A stretch of 64,000 bases of DNA. It comes from an uncultured Lachnospiraceae bacterium (lineage in GTDB: Bacteria > Bacillota > Clostridia > Lachnospirales > Lachnospiraceae). A program made the position numbers and the translations under genes. A model generated the notes under the pieces. It searched no databases and was not told the DNA's origin. It saw only the letters and a list, made by a program, of their open reading frames with translations. The DNA lies in assembly GCA_910584965.1 (NCBI GenBank), contig CAJUDZ010000007.1:66938-130937 (forward strand), read 5' to 3'. Within the stretch, counting starts at the first letter, position 1. Every line of letters begins with the position of its first letter. This document shows positions 52,273 to 60,283 of the stretch, piece after piece.

Positions 52273-53417
52273 TGCGGTACGATTATCTGATCGTCGGCGC
52301 CGGACTGTTCGGGGCGGTGTTCGCATATGAGATGAACAAAAGAGGCAGAAGGGTACTTGTGATTGACAGAAGAGAACACATTGCCGGCAACATTTATACG
52401 GAATCGATTCTGGATATCAATGTTCATAAATATGGCGCACATATTTTCCACACATCGGATGAGAAAATATGGAATTACATCGGACAGTTTGCATCTTTCA
52501 ATCATTACATCAACTCGCCGATAGCGAGGTACCATGAGGAACTGTACAATCTTCCTTTTAACATGAACACTTTCAGTAAAATGTGGGGTGTTGTAACGCC
52601 GAAAGAGGCGAAAGCGGAAATCGCGAGACAGATCGAAGCGCTTCATATTGATGAGCCCCGGAATCTGGAAGAGCAGGCGCTTTCTCTGGCAGGAAGAGAT
52701 GTGTACGAGAAACTTGTCAAAGGTTATACGGAGAAACAGTGGGGGCGGGACTGCAAAGAGCTGCCTGCTTTTATTATCAAAAGACTGCCGCTTCGATTTA
52801 CCTATGACAACAATTATTTTAACGATCCCCATCAGGGGATTCCGGTCGGCGGCTATACCCGCATTGTGGAAAAGATGCTGGACGGCATTGAAGTAAAGAC
52901 CGGCGTCAGCTATCAGGAATATATAAAGTCTTCTCCGATGGAAGGCAAAACGGAATTTGCTGACGGACAGGGAAATACCTTTTCCAAAGTACTTTATACG
53001 GGGATGATCGACGAGTTCTTTCAGTATCGGCTGGGGCATCTGGAGTATCGGGCCCTGCGCTTCGAACAGGAAGAACTGCCTGAATGTGATAACTATCAGG
53101 GCAATGCGGTGGTCAATTATACGGACAGAGAGACCGCCTGGACGAGAATTATCGAGCACAAACATTTTGAATTTGGAAAACAGCCGGGAACCGTTATCAC
53201 GAGAGAGTACCCGACCGAATGGAAACCGGGAGAGGAACCCTATTACCCGGTCAACAATGAGAAAAACAATACCTTATTTGCCGCGTACCGGAAGTTAGCC
53301 GAAGCACAGCCGCAGGTTCTGTTCGGCGGGCGTCTGGGAGCATACCAGTATTATGATATGGACAAAGTGATCGCGGCAGCTTTACAGATGACAGAAGAGG
53401 AAACGGCCAGGGCGTAA
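52269..53417 (+). CDS. glf: UDP-galactopyranose mutase
   Basis: The 382-residue flavoenzyme interconverts UDP-Galp and UDP-Galf. It has the FAD loop DYLIVGAGLFGAVFA (5-19), NIYTE near 41, VHKYGAHIFHTSD near 52-64, EKQWGRDCKELP near 157, and the C-terminal LGAYQYYDMDKVIAAAL signature. Length agrees with bacterial Glf. It provides galactofuranose for a surface glycan, possibly the one encoded to the left. Translationally coupled to the HTH gene. Confidence 0.94.
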   Translation: MMRYDYLIVGAGLFGAVFAYEMNKRGRRVLVIDRREHIAGNIYTESILDINVHKYGAHIFHTSDEKIWNYIGQFASFNHYINSPIARYHEELYNLPFNMNTFSKMWGVVTPKEAKAEIARQIEALHIDEPRNLEEQALSLAGRDVYEKLVKGYTEKQWGRDCKELPAFIIKRLPLRFTYDNNYFNDPHQGIPVGGYTRIVEKMLDGIEVKTGVSYQEYIKSSPMEGKTEFADGQGNTFSKVLYTGMIDEFFQYRLGHLEYRALRFEQEELPECDNYQGNAVVNYTDRETAWTRIIEHKHFEFGKQPGTVITREYPTEWKPGEEPYYPVNNEKNNTLFAAYRKLAEAQPQVLFGGRLGAYQYYDMDKVIAAALQMTEEETARA

Positions 53418-53427
53418 CAGCCCTGGC
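53406..53427 (+). terminator. Hairpin overlapping the glf stop (weak terminator)
   Basis: GCCAGGGC at 53406-53413 pairs with GCCCTGGC at 53420-53427; the TAA stop is in the loop. The following TGTATTTATG is only moderately T-rich, so termination efficiency is doubtful. Confidence 0.45.
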
Positions 53428-53482
53428 TGTATTTATGTACGCTTCCCCCGCCATTCGGGACCGGCACGGAGCGTCATGCTAT

Positions 53483-53551
53483 GGCGGAGGCCCTTGAAGA
53501 GCGCCGGCACTTAGCGAAAAGGCAGTCTCGCTGCATTTGAGCTTAGTACCG
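53483..53551 (+). repeat. Dispersed sequence element, copy 2
   Basis: Starts GGCGGAGGCCCTTGAA, contains GCCGGCACTTAGCGAAAA and ends GAGCTTAGTACCG, in the same order as the minus-strand element at 8098-8168. A partial third echo of the first block (GCAGGCCCTTGAC) lies at 53585-53597. It is in the intergenic region between glf and the carboxyltransferase promoter. Confidence 0.7.
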
Positions 53552-53592
53552 CTGCGACTCTTATTTTCATACATTTTCTTCGCCGCAGGCCC

Positions 53593-53620
53593 TTGACAAC
53601 AGGCGCAGAACTGCTATAAT
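53593..53620 (+). promoter_or_regulatory. Strong sigma-A-type promoter of the carboxyltransferase gene
   Basis: TTGACA at 53593-53598 and TATAAT at 53615-53620 are both perfect consensus hexamers with a 16-base spacer. Predicted start is near 53627, at the edge of the palindrome that follows. Confidence 0.88.
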
Positions 53621-53627
53621 CATCTTG

Positions 53628-53666
53628 AATACTTTGAACTTCAAAGTATTAGCAATTCAAAGTATT
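53628..53666. promoter_or_regulatory. Palindromic operator with a third half-site
   Basis: AATACTTTGAA at 53628-53638 and TTCAAAGTATT at 53640-53650 form a perfect inverted repeat around one base. The same half-site TTCAAAGTATT recurs directly at 53656-53666. It overlaps the predicted transcription start, an ideal repressor position. A TTTGA/TCAAA-type site before a fatty-acyl gene recalls MarR-family FabT-like operators; that link is inference. Confidence 0.7.
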
Positions 53667-53727
53667 TGTGGAAAATGATTTGGAATCAAATATCAAAACA
53701 AAGTGTGCAATGTCAGGAGGTTTCGTG

Positions 53728-55341
53728 ATGAACTGGGATGAGGCAATTCAGGGACTGGAAGAGAGGCGGAAAAAGGCGCTTGCGGGAGGCGGGAAAGCCA
53801 GAGTGGAAAAACAGCATGCGGGCGGAAAGATGACAGCGAGAGAGCGGATAGAAGTGCTTCTCGATAAGGATACTTTTGTCGAAGTGGACGGGTTTGTGGA
53901 ATCCAGAATTGACGATTTTGATTTGGATAAAAGGCGTGTGCCGGGCGACGGCGTCGTTACGGGATACGGTGAAATCGACGGACGGCTGGTATTCGTATCC
54001 AGCGAGGATTTTACGGTAATCGGCGGAACGCTGGGGGAATATCATTCCTTTAAAATATGCAGGATTCAGGATATGGCGATGCAGATGCGCGCACCGCTCA
54101 TTTGTATAAACGACAGCGGCGGCGCCCGCATCGAAGAGGGAATTTCCTCCCTGAGCGGTTACAGCGGCATGTTTCTGCGGCATACGCAGGCGTCCGGCGT
54201 GATTCCGCAGATTGCGGTAATTCTGGGTCCCTGTTCGGGAGGCGCGTGTTATGCGCCTGCGATTTGTGACTTCATTTTTATGGTAAAAGACATCTCCAAG
54301 ATGTTCATTACGGGCCCCAATGTGGTCAAGACCGTTATCAATGAAGAAGTGTCGGTGGAAGAGCTCGGCGGCGCGGAGATTCATGCCAGAAAGAGCGGCG
54401 TTTCCCATTTTACTTACGATTCGGAAGGGGAATGCCTGATGGGCGTCCGCAAGCTGTTATCCTATCTGCCGGGCAATAATACGGAAAAACCTCCCGTTAT
54501 CGAGACAAAGGAGCGTCAGAGCCGTTTACAGGGCGTTGGAAGCAGGGTCTTTGGCAGATTCAGCCGGGGAGAGAATGCGGCAAAGGCGAAGGCGGCCAAG
54601 ATCAGGGATATCGTGCCGGATAATTCGAGACACGCTTATGATGTAAAAGAGGTCATTGACTGCATTGTTGACGAAGGCAGTTTTTTCGAAGTACAGAAAG
54701 AGTTCGCTATGAACGGCGTTGTGGGCTGGGGCCGTATGGAAGGCAAGGTAGTCGGTTTTATTGCCAATCAGCCGAATGTTATGGGCGGTTCTCTCGATTA
54801 TCATGTGTCGGATAAGATCGCGCGCTTCATTCGTTTCTGCGACTGCTTTAATATTCCGCTGGTGACACTGATCGACGTGCCCGCGTTTTTACCCGGAACG
54901 GCCCAGGAGCACAGCGGTATTATCCGGCATGGAGCAAAAATTCTCTACGCCTATTCCGAAGCCACGGTACCGAAAATATCCCTGATTATGCGGAAAGCCT
55001 ACGGCGGAGCCTATATCGCAATGAATTCAAAGGAGATGGGCGCGGATATCGTTTACGCGTGGCCGATTGCGGAAATTGCGGTTATGGGAGCGGACGGCGC
55101 GGTCAACATCGCATTTAAGAAAAAAATCAAAGCGGCTCCCGATCCGGCGGCCATGCGCGAACAGTGTAAGGCGGAATACGAGGAACGTTTCTTAAATCCT
55201 TACGTGGCATCGGCGAGAGGCTATGTCAACGAAGTGATAAAACCGGAAGAAACGAGAGAAGCGCTGCTCAAGGCACTGCATGGACTGAAAAACAAACAAG
55301 CGAAACTGCCGGAGAAAAAACACGGAAATATTCCGTTATAA
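53728..55341 (+). CDS. Acyl-CoA carboxylase/decarboxylase carboxyltransferase subunit (MmdA/PccB-like)
   Basis: The 537-residue protein is the carboxyltransferase of a biotin-dependent enzyme acting on acetyl-, propionyl- or methylmalonyl-CoA. GGKMTARERIEVLLDKDTF, NDSGGARIEEGI, GPCSGGACYAPAICDF and the C-terminal-half LIDVPAFLPGTAQEH and RKAYGGAYIAMNSK are family signatures. Its two crotonase-like halves are complete. Residues about 275-310 carry a basic Ala/Lys-rich stretch before RDIVPDN, longer than usual. No biotin carrier or biotin carboxylase gene is nearby. ATG 53728 follows GGAGG; GTG 53725 is also possible. Substrate uncertain. Confidence 0.88.
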   Translation: MNWDEAIQGLEERRKKALAGGGKARVEKQHAGGKMTARERIEVLLDKDTFVEVDGFVESRIDDFDLDKRRVPGDGVVTGYGEIDGRLVFVSSEDFTVIGGTLGEYHSFKICRIQDMAMQMRAPLICINDSGGARIEEGISSLSGYSGMFLRHTQASGVIPQIAVILGPCSGGACYAPAICDFIFMVKDISKMFITGPNVVKTVINEEVSVEELGGAEIHARKSGVSHFTYDSEGECLMGVRKLLSYLPGNNTEKPPVIETKERQSRLQGVGSRVFGRFSRGENAAKAKAAKIRDIVPDNSRHAYDVKEVIDCIVDEGSFFEVQKEFAMNGVVGWGRMEGKVVGFIANQPNVMGGSLDYHVSDKIARFIRFCDCFNIPLVTLIDVPAFLPGTAQEHSGIIRHGAKILYAYSEATVPKISLIMRKAYGGAYIAMNSKEMGADIVYAWPIAEIAVMGADGAVNIAFKKKIKAAPDPAAMREQCKAEYEERFLNPYVASARGYVNEVIKPEETREALLKALHGLKNKQAKLPEKKHGNIPL

Positions 55342-55353
55342 AAGGCCGGCATC

Positions 55354-55394
55354 AAAAAAGAACTTCCAGGAGTATCTTCCGGAAGTTCTTTTTT
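55354..55394. terminator. Bidirectional terminator after the carboxyltransferase gene
   Basis: AAAAAAGAACTTCC at 55354-55367 is complementary to GGAAGTTCTTTTTT at 55381-55394. T-runs follow the stem in both directions, so it can serve both this gene and the converging FliD-like gene. Confidence 0.88.
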
Positions 55395-55456
55395 ATTCTA
55401 TTTAGGAAATTGCTGTAACAGAAACCATTTCAGGGGAGAATGCGAAGCATTCTTGT

Positions 55457-55484
55457 AATCGCCGCTGCCGAGCGGCGATTTTTT
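55457..55484 (+). terminator. Second terminator hairpin
   Basis: AATCGCCGCT at 55457-55466 pairs with AGCGGCGATT at 55471-55480 around GCCG, followed by further T residues on the plus strand. It probably backs up the bidirectional terminator 60 bp upstream. Confidence 0.75.
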
Positions 55485-55524
55485 ATTGAACATAAAATTG
55501 CGGGGGCAGAACTTTTTCCCGCAT

Positions 55525-56838
55525 TTAGCAGTAACTGTTAAACATCATCCCGCTGTACGCGCTTGTGATATAAGGCGTTGCGAAGTTTTTGCCGGGATTC
55601 TTATATGCGACAACAATATTATTGACATAATTCATCGGATCCAACGAGATCTGGTTGGATTTACGGACAAGCGACTGCGTAAAATCCATGATGGAGGAAA
55701 ACGCCGCTTTGGCATCGCTGCCTGCCGCCGTTTTCTGAATTGCGTCGCTATCGACTTCCAGTGTACCGTCAAGGTTCAGGTTCAGACCGGCGGAAGTGAG
55801 GCCGCGCGCATAGAAGCGGGAAATGCTGCCGACTTCCTGAACGATACGGTTGCTCTTGGGCTGTCTGTCACTGTATTCCGCCGCAGCGCGCAGGAAAGAA
55901 TTATATCCCCTTACCAGCGTATTGATATTTTCGGTCAGTGACTCAACATCCGTTTTCAAACCGATGGAAGCGGTTTCGCCTTCTTCGTTGCTGACGCCGT
56001 TTAACGTCACATGATACATCCGTCCCACGTTCAGGCTGTTGGAAGGCGATGTGCGTTCTTCACCGTTTAACACGAAGCTGGCGTTGGAAGCGGATACGGA
56101 AAGATTATCCAGTCCGAGATATTCGACGGTACCGGCGGTCTTGCTCGTGCGATGATCCGATACATGGAAAATGTCGGTTTTATTATTTTTTAATCCGGTT
56201 GCGTTGGATTCCAGACGCAGGGCGGAATTGTTCTCATCATTCGTCACAACCTGAGCGGAAATGCCGATATTGGCATTGTTGATCAGGCGGCTGAGACGGT
56301 CCTGAACATCCCTGTTTGTGTCTTCCGGTTTAATCGAAAACTGAAATTCATAGTTCAGATCGTCTATTCCGATATCGAAGGAATAGGTTGCCGGAGAGAG
56401 TTCCACTTTTTCGGATCCGGGAAGATAATTTCCCGTGTTTACCTGTGTTGTGGCAAGGGAATGAACCTCAATTTCAACGGAAGGAGCGCTTACGCTGTCC
56501 GTCGGCGTACCAATATAGGAAGCGGATGCAATATTTTCATTGCTGGAATAGGCAGCCTTTTTATTTAACATTTCGTTTTCGCTGAGGTCGCCAAGAGATG
56601 CAATGGTATTGCGAAGCTCTCTCGCATTTTCTTTCATACCGACAGCGAATTCGCATGATTCACGGCTGGTATCCAGAATATAGATAGGAGCTTCCTTATT
56701 CATCTTCACGATGGAATTATAGACGCTGCGGAGTTCGCTCTTCTTATGCGTGTCGTAAGGTGTGCTCGACTTGGGTGCATAAGTCGTCATATAGTAATTA
56801 TAAATATTGGAATAGTTGTCAATCGTATTATAGGCCAT
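55525..56838 (-). CDS. FliD-like flagellar cap/hook-associated protein (second copy)
   Basis: The 437-residue protein resembles FliD. The N-terminal part has a helical region and VEIEVHSLATTQVNTGNYL near 127-145, the FliD_N strand. SALRLESNATGLKN near 213 is also typical. The C-terminal half has a FliD_C pattern (LTENINTLVRGYNSFLRAA; FYARGLTSAGLNLNLDGTLE VDS order). It lacks the classical N-terminal start of FliD and ends in an unusual YITSAYSGMMFNSYC. ATG 56838 has GGAGGA upstream. It follows an FlxA-like gene on the minus strand. It may cap a variant filament or regulate export. Confidence 0.75.
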   Translation of the reverse strand: MAYNTIDNYSNIYNYYMTTYAPKSSTPYDTHKKSELRSVYNSIVKMNKEAPIYILDTSRESCEFAVGMKENARELRNTIASLGDLSENEMLNKKAAYSSNENIASASYIGTPTDSVSAPSVEIEVHSLATTQVNTGNYLPGSEKVELSPATYSFDIGIDDLNYEFQFSIKPEDTNRDVQDRLSRLINNANIGISAQVVTNDENNSALRLESNATGLKNNKTDIFHVSDHRTSKTAGTVEYLGLDNLSVSASNASFVLNGEERTSPSNSLNVGRMYHVTLNGVSNEEGETASIGLKTDVESLTENINTLVRGYNSFLRAAAEYSDRQPKSNRIVQEVGSISRFYARGLTSAGLNLNLDGTLEVDSDAIQKTAAGSDAKAAFSSIMDFTQSLVRKSNQISLDPMNYVNNIVVAYKNPGKNFATPYITSAYSGMMFNSYC

Positions 56839-56954
56839 GATATTCCTCCTTTCTTCCGTGAAATCTGATATCATGTGAACCCGGCCGGCTATCCGTTGCC
56901 CTGTGCCGAAATAATGATTATACGATTCTATATAAGTATGCCTTCCAAATTAAC

Positions 56955-57635
56955 TCAGTTTTTTTGGCGCGTGATAAGCACTTTACCCTGGACAAAGGAG
57001 TCCTCCCGGGATTCATGCGAAGACCTGGCGCTTCCGTTTTTCGGGGACTGCGAGTCGCTTTGTCTGTCGGTAACGGTATCTTTGATCTTCTGTACTTTGA
57101 TGCCCATCCCTCTTGAAACATTGCTGATGCGTTTCCGCAGTTTGGCTTTTTCTTCTTCCGAATCGGCAGTGCGCAGTTTTCCTTCCAGATCGTTCCGGAC
57201 TTTCTGCAGGCTGGCAAGATGCTCTTTCGTGTTGGAGTTGGAAAGAATGGCTTTCGATGCGTCCGATTCCGGAAAAAGCACGACTTCTTCCGCGGTATCC
57301 GCACCGGCGGCCCTGCCGTCAGCCGTTTCGGCTTCCTGACCGGAAGCTTCTTCTTTCTGCTTTCTGGCGGCTTCCTCCTGACGCTTTTCGGCCTCTTCCT
57401 GACGTTTCCGAAGCTGATACTGTTTCAGTTCGCTGTTCAGGCTCTGAATCTGTTCCTGAAGCGCTTTCTTTTTATCGCTCTTTTCCTCGGAAGACATCTC
57501 GCTGCTGTAAGTGACATCCCGCATTTTTTCCTGAAGATTCATGATCTGTTTCTGGATTTGCTGCTCATGGCTGTCCTGAGTCTGCTGACTGACGGGCGAG
57601 AAGCCCATCGACTGATTTGCATTCATTATATTCAT
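56955..57635 (-). CDS. FlxA-like coiled-coil protein
   Basis: The 226-residue protein has an N-terminal FlxA-like helical region: QQIQKQIMNLQEKMRDV and KKALQEQIQSLNSELKQYQ (about 25-75). A Glu/Lys/Arg/Gln coiled coil follows (80-110), then an Ala/Glu-rich linker and another helical part. FlxA belongs to the flagellar sigma-28 regulon in enteric bacteria, but its function is unclear. It has a sigma-28-like promoter 62 bp upstream. It is 116 bp from the FliD-like gene on the same strand. ATG 57635 avoids a non-FlxA extension of 12 residues. Confidence 0.7.
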   Translation of the reverse strand: MNIMNANQSMGFSPVSQQTQDSHEQQIQKQIMNLQEKMRDVTYSSEMSSEEKSDKKKALQEQIQSLNSELKQYQLRKRQEEAEKRQEEAARKQKEEASGQEAETADGRAAGADTAEEVVLFPESDASKAILSNSNTKEHLASLQKVRNDLEGKLRTADSEEEKAKLRKRISNVSRGMGIKVQKIKDTVTDRQSDSQSPKNGSARSSHESREDSFVQGKVLITRQKN

Positions 57636-57696
57636 GGTCTTACCCCGCTCCTGAGTCAGAATAGTACGCATACATATACAACATACCTTATATTAC

Positions 57697-57723
57697 ATAT
57701 CGGATGATTTTTCCATATTATTA
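57697..57723 (-). promoter_or_regulatory. Sigma-28-like promoter of the flxA-like/fliD-like genes
   Basis: On the minus strand, CCGATAT (plus 57697-57703) is preceded after 16 bases by TAAT (plus 57720-57723), compared with the TAAA consensus. The -10 equals that of the flagellin promoter at 1018-1024. This supports co-regulation with the filament genes. Confidence 0.6.
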
Positions 57724-57817
57724 ATATTTTTCTGCAACTTTTTGCGTTTTTTTCAGAGTGGAAAAGGGCTTTGGAAAAATAAATTCATAACTTGCGGCAA
57801 TAAATTATATAAAGCGG

Positions 57818-57846
57818 TTGACGAAAAAAAGGGGCTGTGATATAGT
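57818..57846 (+). promoter_or_regulatory. Promoter of the rpmG-secE-nusG operon
   Basis: TTGACG at 57818-57823 and TATAGT at 57841-57846 are separated by 17 bases. Transcription would begin about 65 bases before rpmG. Confidence 0.8.
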
Positions 57847-57916
57847 ATACAGACAAGATGAATACAGGTCTTTTTTTTATGCTCAAATTTAACAGAAGCA
57901 AGCGGAGGTAACAGGA

Positions 57917-58066
57917 ATGCGTACAAGAATCACATTGGCATGTACAGAATGCAAACAGCGTAATTACAATACTACGAAAGATAAGAAAACCCATCCGGAC
58001 AGAATGGAGACAAAGAAATATTGCAGATTTTGCAAAACGCATACTATGCACAAGGAAACCAAATAA
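57917..58066 (+). CDS. rpmG: 50S ribosomal protein L33
   Basis: This 49-residue protein reads [17 protein letters not shown], followed by TTKDKK and the second Cys pair YCRFCKTH. The two CxxC pairs (C9-x2-C12 and C36-x2-C39) bind zinc in the Cys-containing form of L33. The ribosome-binding site GGAGG lies at 57904-57908, eight bases before the ATG. Its place before secE-nusG is the standard Firmicute order. Confidence 0.97.
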   Translation: MRTRITLACTECKQRNYNTTKDKKTHPDRMETKKYCRFCKTHTMHKETK

Positions 58067-58201
58067 GATTTCGTGGATGCCCGCCGGTTAAAGCGGGTTG
58101 AATGAAAGGTATGGCCGGGTTGAACAATAGATTTTTCAACCGCGAATCTGCGTCTTTTGACACAGATACCGCAGGCAGAAAGAAAGGCATGGTTATTAAA
58201 T
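58067..58201 (+). other. rpmG-secE spacer with hairpins, no tRNA
   Basis: Short hairpins are visible: CCCGC/GCGGG near 58080, GGTTGA/TCAACC near 58117-58140, and CTGxGTC/GACxCAG near 58149-58166. The tRNA-Trp gene often found here in other Firmicutes is absent. The hairpins may stabilise or process the transcript. Confidence 0.5.
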
Positions 58202-58423
58202 ATGGGAGATTCTGCAAAATCAGTCAAAGCAGACAAGACGTCCAAACCGGTTAAATTCTGGAATGGCGTAAAAGCTGAATTTAAGAAAATCAGCTGGCCG
58301 GATAAAGATTCCCTTTTGAAGCAGTCCGTTGCGGTAGTTGCAATTTCGGTTGTGGTAGGCATTATTATTACCGTGCTGGATTTCGCGCTTCAGTATGGCG
58401 TCGATTTCCTGACAACATTGTAG
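58202..58423 (+). CDS. secE: Preprotein translocase subunit SecE
   Basis: The 73-residue protein has the single-span bacterial SecE form. The conserved amphipathic segment KFWNGVKAEFKKISWPDKDSL lies at about 17-37, followed by a transmembrane helix AVVAISVVVGIIITVLDFAL. SecE clamps SecY in the translocon. ATG 58202 is preferred, although AAAGG is 14 bases upstream, because the N-terminal extension would be unusual. It ends 15 bp before nusG. Confidence 0.92.
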   Translation: MGDSAKSVKADKTSKPVKFWNGVKAEFKKISWPDKDSLLKQSVAVVAISVVVGIIITVLDFALQYGVDFLTTL

Positions 58424-58438
58424 AGCGAGGGTAATCAT

Positions 58439-58957
58439 ATGGCAGAAGCAAATTGGTATGTTGTTCATACTTATTCCGGGTATGAAAATAAGGTGAAAGC
58501 CAATATTGAGAAAACAATTGAGAACAGACACCTGGAAGAAGAGATTCTGGAAGTCCGGGTTCCGATGCAGGAAGTCATGGAAATGAAAAACGGCGCCAGG
58601 AAAAATGTCCAGAAGAAAATGTTTCCGGGTTATGTTCTGATTAATATGGTTATGAACGACGACACATGGTATGTAGTCCGGAATACGAGAGGTGTTACGG
58701 GATTTGTCGGGCCGGGAAGCAAGCCGGTGCCGCTTTCGGAAGCGGAGATGAAACCGCTCGGAATTAAAGTCGAGAACGTTACGGTGGATTTTGCGGAAGG
58801 GGATACCATTGCGGTCGTTGCGGGCGTCTGGAAAGATACGGTCGGCGTTGTCCAGAGAATGGATTACGGCAAGCAGACGGCTACGATCAATGTGGAACTG
58901 TTCGGCCGGGAAACTCCGGTAGAGATCAGTTTCGCGGAAGTCAGAAATTTAAAATAG
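58439..58957 (+). CDS. nusG: Transcription elongation/termination factor NusG
   Basis: The 172-residue protein has the NGN domain (WYVVHTYSGYENKVKANIE; MFPGYVLINMVMNDDTWYVVRNT) and a C-terminal KOW domain (VAGVWKDTVGVVQRMDYGK). NusG binds RNA polymerase and couples it to ribosomes. Length and motifs are normal. Confidence 0.97.
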   Translation: MAEANWYVVHTYSGYENKVKANIEKTIENRHLEEEILEVRVPMQEVMEMKNGARKNVQKKMFPGYVLINMVMNDDTWYVVRNTRGVTGFVGPGSKPVPLSEAEMKPLGIKVENVTVDFAEGDTIAVVAGVWKDTVGVVQRMDYGKQTATINVELFGRETPVEISFAEVRNLK

Positions 58958-58998
58958 TTTTGACAGAGATATTTATTCCGCTCACGCGGTTTAGATAT

Positions 58999-59051
58999 GT
59001 GTGGGAGAACACTTCGGCAGAGCCGAAGAAGATGTGTTCGCCTATACCACA
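58999..59051 (+). ncRNA. L1-type autoregulatory leader of rplK-rplA
   Basis: Between nusG and rplK a hairpin has GAACAC/GTGTTC (59007-59012/59034-59039) and TTCGGC/GCCGAA (59013-59018/59022-59027). Below it, GTGG (59001-59004) pairs with CCAC (59047-59050) across an asymmetric internal loop with GA opposite GCCTATA. GUGGGAG opposite ACCAC resembles the site that protein L1 binds in 23S rRNA and in L11-operon leaders. L1 feedback on rplKA translation is therefore likely. Confidence 0.6.
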
Positions 59052-59072
59052 TTATATTTAGGAGGTGCCGTT

Positions 59073-59498
59073 ATGGCAAAGAAAGTAGAAGGATATATCA
59101 AGTTACAGATTCCTGCTGGTAAAGCTACACCAGCGCCGCCGGTTGGTCCCGCACTCGGACAGCATGGCGTAAACATCGTTGAATTTACCAAACAGTTCAA
59201 CGCGAGAACTGCTGATAAGGGCGACGTGATCATTCCGGTCGTTATCACAGTATATGCAGACAGAAGTTTCAGTTTCGTTACAAAGACTCCGCCGGCTGCG
59301 GTTCTTTTGAAGAAAGCATGCAACATCAAGTCCGGTTCGGCAGTACCGAACAAGACCAAAGTTGCGACAATTTCCAAAGCGAAAATCCAGGAAATTGCAG
59401 AGCTTAAAATGCCCGATTTAAATGCGGCAAGTGTTGAAGCAGCTATGAGCATGATCGCCGGTACCGCAAGAAGTATGGGCATCACAGTAGAAGAGTAA
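59073..59498 (+). CDS. rplK: 50S ribosomal protein L11
   Basis: The 141-residue protein has the exact L11 length. [20 protein letters not shown] (about 9-28) is the N-terminal signature and [13 protein letters not shown] the C-terminal rRNA-binding end. ATG 59073 follows GGAGG by eight bases; the in-frame upstream reading frame overlaps the leader hairpin and is rejected. Confidence 0.98.
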   Translation: MAKKVEGYIKLQIPAGKATPAPPVGPALGQHGVNIVEFTKQFNARTADKGDVIIPVVITVYADRSFSFVTKTPPAAVLLKKACNIKSGSAVPNKTKVATISKAKIQEIAELKMPDLNAASVEAAMSMIAGTARSMGITVEE

Positions 59499-59514
59499 AT
59501 ATGGAGGAACGGAC

Positions 59515-60204
59515 ATGAAACATGGTAAGAAATATCAGGAAGCTGCGAAGCTGGTAGACCGTAAAATTCAGTACGAGCCGGCAGAAGCAGTTGCGTTAGT
59601 AAAGAAGACATCTACGGCAAAATTCGATGAGACCGTGGAAGTTCATATTAAGACAGGCTGTGACGGACGTCACGCGGAACAGCAGATCCGCGGTGCGGTT
59701 GTATTGCCGAACGGTACGGGACGGACGGTTAAAGTGCTTGTATTTGCCAAAGGCGATAAAATTGCCGAAGCAGAGGCTGCGGGCGCTGATCATGTAGGCG
59801 GCGATGAGCTGATTCCGAAGATTCAGAACGAAGGCTGGCTGGATTTCGACGTTGTAGTAGCAACTCCCGATATGATGGGCGTTGTAGGACGGCTTGGTAA
59901 GGTGCTTGGTCCGAAAGGCCTGATGCCGAACCCGAAAGCCGGCACGGTAACGATGGACGTAACCAAAGCAGTAAATGATATCAAAGCAGGTAAGATCGAG
60001 TACAGACTGGATAAGGCAAACATTATCCATGTGCCGATCGGAAAAGTTTCTTTTGACGAAGCAAAATTACAGGAGAATTTTGACACGTTGATGGAAGCGA
60101 TTGCAAAGGCAAGACCTTCAGCGGTAAAGGGACAGTTCTTAAAAAGCATTACGCTTTCCGCGACAATGGGCCCCGGCGTGAAGGTAAGCACAGCAAAATA
60201 TTAA
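59515..60204 (+). CDS. rplA: 50S ribosomal protein L1
   Basis: The 229-residue protein matches L1: [13 protein letters not shown] at the N-terminus, [35 protein letters not shown] loop ([20 protein letters not shown]), and [18 protein letters not shown] at the end. It starts 16 bp after rplK. L1 binds the 23S L1 stalk and can repress its own mRNA through the leader at 58999. Confidence 0.98.
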   Translation: MKHGKKYQEAAKLVDRKIQYEPAEAVALVKKTSTAKFDETVEVHIKTGCDGRHAEQQIRGAVVLPNGTGRTVKVLVFAKGDKIAEAEAAGADHVGGDELIPKIQNEGWLDFDVVVATPDMMGVVGRLGKVLGPKGLMPNPKAGTVTMDVTKAVNDIKAGKIEYRLDKANIIHVPIGKVSFDEAKLQENFDTLMEAIAKARPSAVKGQFLKSITLSATMGPGVKVSTAKY

Positions 60205-60215
60205 TTTGTTTGAGG

Positions 60216-60247
60216 AGATTCCTGCTGGAAACGGTGGGAATCTTTTT
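60216..60247 (+). terminator. Probable terminator after rplA
   Basis: AGATTCC at 60216-60222 pairs with GGAATCT at 60237-60243, followed by T residues to 60247. The loop is 14 bases, so it is moderate in strength. It separates rplKA from the capA region. Confidence 0.55.
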
Positions 60248-60283
60248 GTGTATTTTTGATTTCCGAAGGAATCGGGAAAGAAA

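Noticed and set aside
53728..55341. Part of a complete acetyl-CoA carboxylase cluster
   Set aside because: No biotin carboxylase, carrier protein or membrane decarboxylase gene lies next to it, so the enzyme cannot be assigned to a specific complex.
58067..58201. tRNA-Trp gene between rpmG and secE
   Set aside because: The hairpins do not make a cloverleaf; no anticodon arm, T-loop or CCA end is present.
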